Assembly: GCA_900768245.1 (NCBI GenBank)
Contig: CAAGCE010000244.1
Coordinates: forward strand, 1-7,417
Source: Oscillospiraceae bacterium
GTDB taxonomy: Bacteria > Bacillota > Clostridia > Oscillospirales > Ruminococcaceae
Reading direction: 5' to 3'
DNA length: 7,417 bases
The notes beneath the pieces were generated by a model. It did not search any database and was not told where the DNA came from. It saw only the letters and a program-made list of their open reading frames with translations. Shown here piece after piece: positions 6,476-7,417 of this stretch. The translations under genes were made by a program, and so were the position numbers. Position 1 is the first letter of the stretch. Each line of letters opens with the position of its first letter.

Positions 6476-7246
6476 ATGAACTTCAGACCATGCATCGACA
6501 TACATAACGGCAAAGTCAAGCAGATAGTAGGCGGCAGCCTGACCGACAAAAACAACGCCGCTTCGGAAAATTTCGTATCGGAATATGACGCAGGCTTTTA
6601 TGCCGAGCTGTACCGTTCCAAAGGCTTGAAGGGCGGACATATCATAATCCTCAATGCCGCAGGAACTGAATATTACGAAGCTGACCGTGAGCAGGCATTC
6701 AAAGCATTGAAAGGCTATAAAAACGGATTCCAGATCGGCGGCGGTATAAATGCCGATAACGCATATGAATACCTTGAAGCAGGTGCATCGCAGGTCATCG
6801 TAACATCATATGTATTCAAAAACGGCGGGATCAATTACCAAAATCTTGATAAGCTTGTGTCCGCCGCAGGAAAGGAGCAGCTTGTCCTTGACCTTTCCTG
6901 CCGCAAAAAAGACGGTGCATACTATATAGTAACAGACCGCTGGCAGAAGTTTACAGATGTGCAGCTCAGCACCAGCGTCCTTGACGAATTTTCATCATAC
7001 TGCAGCGAATTTCTTGTCCATGCAGTAGATGCCGAAGGCAAAGCAAAGGGCATAGAAAAAGAGCTTGCGGAAATGCTTGGGAACTGGGGTAAAATACCGG
7101 TCACATATGCAGGGGGAATAGGCTCATTTGCACATCTTGACGAATTGAAAGCAGCAGGAAAAGGCAGGCTTGATTTTACAGTAGGCAGCGCACTTGACAT
7201 TTTCGGCGGAACAATGAATTTTGCGGAAGCAGCAGAGTATCATTGA
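6476..7246 (+). CDS. hisA: Phosphoribosylformimino-AICAR-phosphate isomerase, eukaryotic-type HisA
   Basis: This 256-aa cytosolic TIM-barrel enzyme catalyses the Amadori rearrangement of ProFAR to PRFAR in histidine biosynthesis (EC 5.3.1.16). It matches the HIS6/plant-type branch rather than ordinary bacterial HisA: CIDIHNGKVKQIVGG (6-20), NFVSEYD (32-38), QIGGGIN (86-92), VIVTSYVF (107-114), DLSCRKK (139-145), RWQKFTD (155-161) and GSALDIFGG (237-245) have close counterparts in yeast His6. D8 and D139 are the likely catalytic acid and base; GGG 88-90 and YAGG 211-214 are phosphate-binding loops. The length is full. The ATG is supported by GGAGG with a 7-nt spacer. It stands alone between a divergent promoter and non-coding DNA, not in a his operon. 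No clear terminator follows. Confidence 0.95.
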   Translation: MNFRPCIDIHNGKVKQIVGGSLTDKNNAASENFVSEYDAGFYAELYRSKGLKGGHIIILNAAGTEYYEADREQAFKALKGYKNGFQIGGGINADNAYEYLEAGASQVIVTSYVFKNGGINYQNLDKLVSAAGKEQLVLDLSCRKKDGAYYIVTDRWQKFTDVQLSTSVLDEFSSYCSEFLVHAVDAEGKAKGIEKELAEMLGNWGKIPVTYAGGIGSFAHLDELKAAGKGRLDFTVGSALDIFGGTMNFAEAAEYH

Positions 7247-7257
7247 TTTTTTTATTA

Positions 7258-7417
7258 GACGCGCCCAAGAAAGTGCGAACCCAAAGAAAGTACCCGCGCC
7301 GGCAGTACGGCACAAACCCCGATAAACCAAACAAAAGTAACAGCGTATCCATATAAAAGTTTCGGTCAAGCCTTTTCAAAGGCTTGTGGGAATCCAAAGG
7401 GCAAAGCCCGTGGTCGC
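7258..7417. repeat. Probable interspersed intergenic repeat, running off the window
   Basis: This is non-coding DNA after hisA. It has a direct repeat (CCCAAGAAAGTGCGAA at 7264-7279, then CCCAAAGAAAGTACCC at 7280-7295), a perfect 9-bp hairpin (CAAGCCTTT at 7367-7375 with AAAGGCTTG at 7378-7386), and a GGGC-AAA-GCCC hairpin (7399-7409). I associate this combination with multicopy intergenic elements of Ruminococcus-like genomes; that is recollection, and copy number cannot be checked within one window. Open frames on the minus strand here are by-products. Confidence 0.5.

Noticed and set aside
7247..7253. Seven-T run immediately after hisA as a terminator
   Set aside because: No convincing stem precedes it; the best pairing (AATGA/TCATT with a long loop) is too weak.
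7124..7397. Minus-strand open frames overlapping the end of hisA and the right flank
   Set aside because: No ribosome site and low-quality translations (such as a CRRGYFLWVRTFLGA stretch) derived from the probable intergenic repeat.

Overview
The window looks like chromosomal DNA of a low-to-moderate GC Gram-positive gut or rumen anaerobe, most likely a Ruminococcus-type Clostridia/Oscillospiraceae. This rests on strong AGGAGG/GGGAGG ribosome binding sites, near-consensus sigma-A promoters in AT-rich gaps, a Q/N/Y-rich DUF4190-type membrane protein, a eukaryotic-type HisA, and a window-end stretch that resembles intergenic repeats I associate with that group. The assignment is inference from style; no rRNA or marker gene is present.

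Layout, left to right. 1-256 has no convincing gene. It holds a GC-rich inverted-repeat structure and then a terminator shared with the first gene. 257-1084 (minus) is a repeat-rich, low-complexity membrane protein with a DUF4190-like hydrophobic core and its own promoter and terminator. 1085-1396 holds that promoter, a small zinc-knuckle-like ORF of doubtful status, and the strong terminator of the next operon. 1397-6230 (minus) is a tight three-gene operon, transcribed from right to left: a 683-aa dynamin-like GTPase with a hydrophobic membrane-paddle-like segment, then a 330-aa soluble protein with an M48-metallopeptidase-like core whose HExxH has become CExxH, then a second, 589-aa dynamin-like GTPase with no hydrophobic segment. 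6231-6475 is a divergent control region with two back-to-back near-consensus promoters. 6476-7246 (plus) is a stand-alone eukaryotic-type hisA for histidine biosynthesis. 7247-7417 is non-coding and looks like an interspersed intergenic repeat running off the window.

The most interesting system is the dynamin / altered-M48 / dynamin operon. Gene spacing (17 bp and 2 bp) and matched GGGAGG sites point to co-translation and probably a complex. By analogy with paired bacterial dynamins, the paddle-bearing GTPase would bind or remodel membrane, the soluble GTPase would be its partner, and the M48-like protein would be an adaptor or a protease with an altered metal site. A role in membrane repair, envelope stress or phage tolerance is plausible but is not shown by the sequence.
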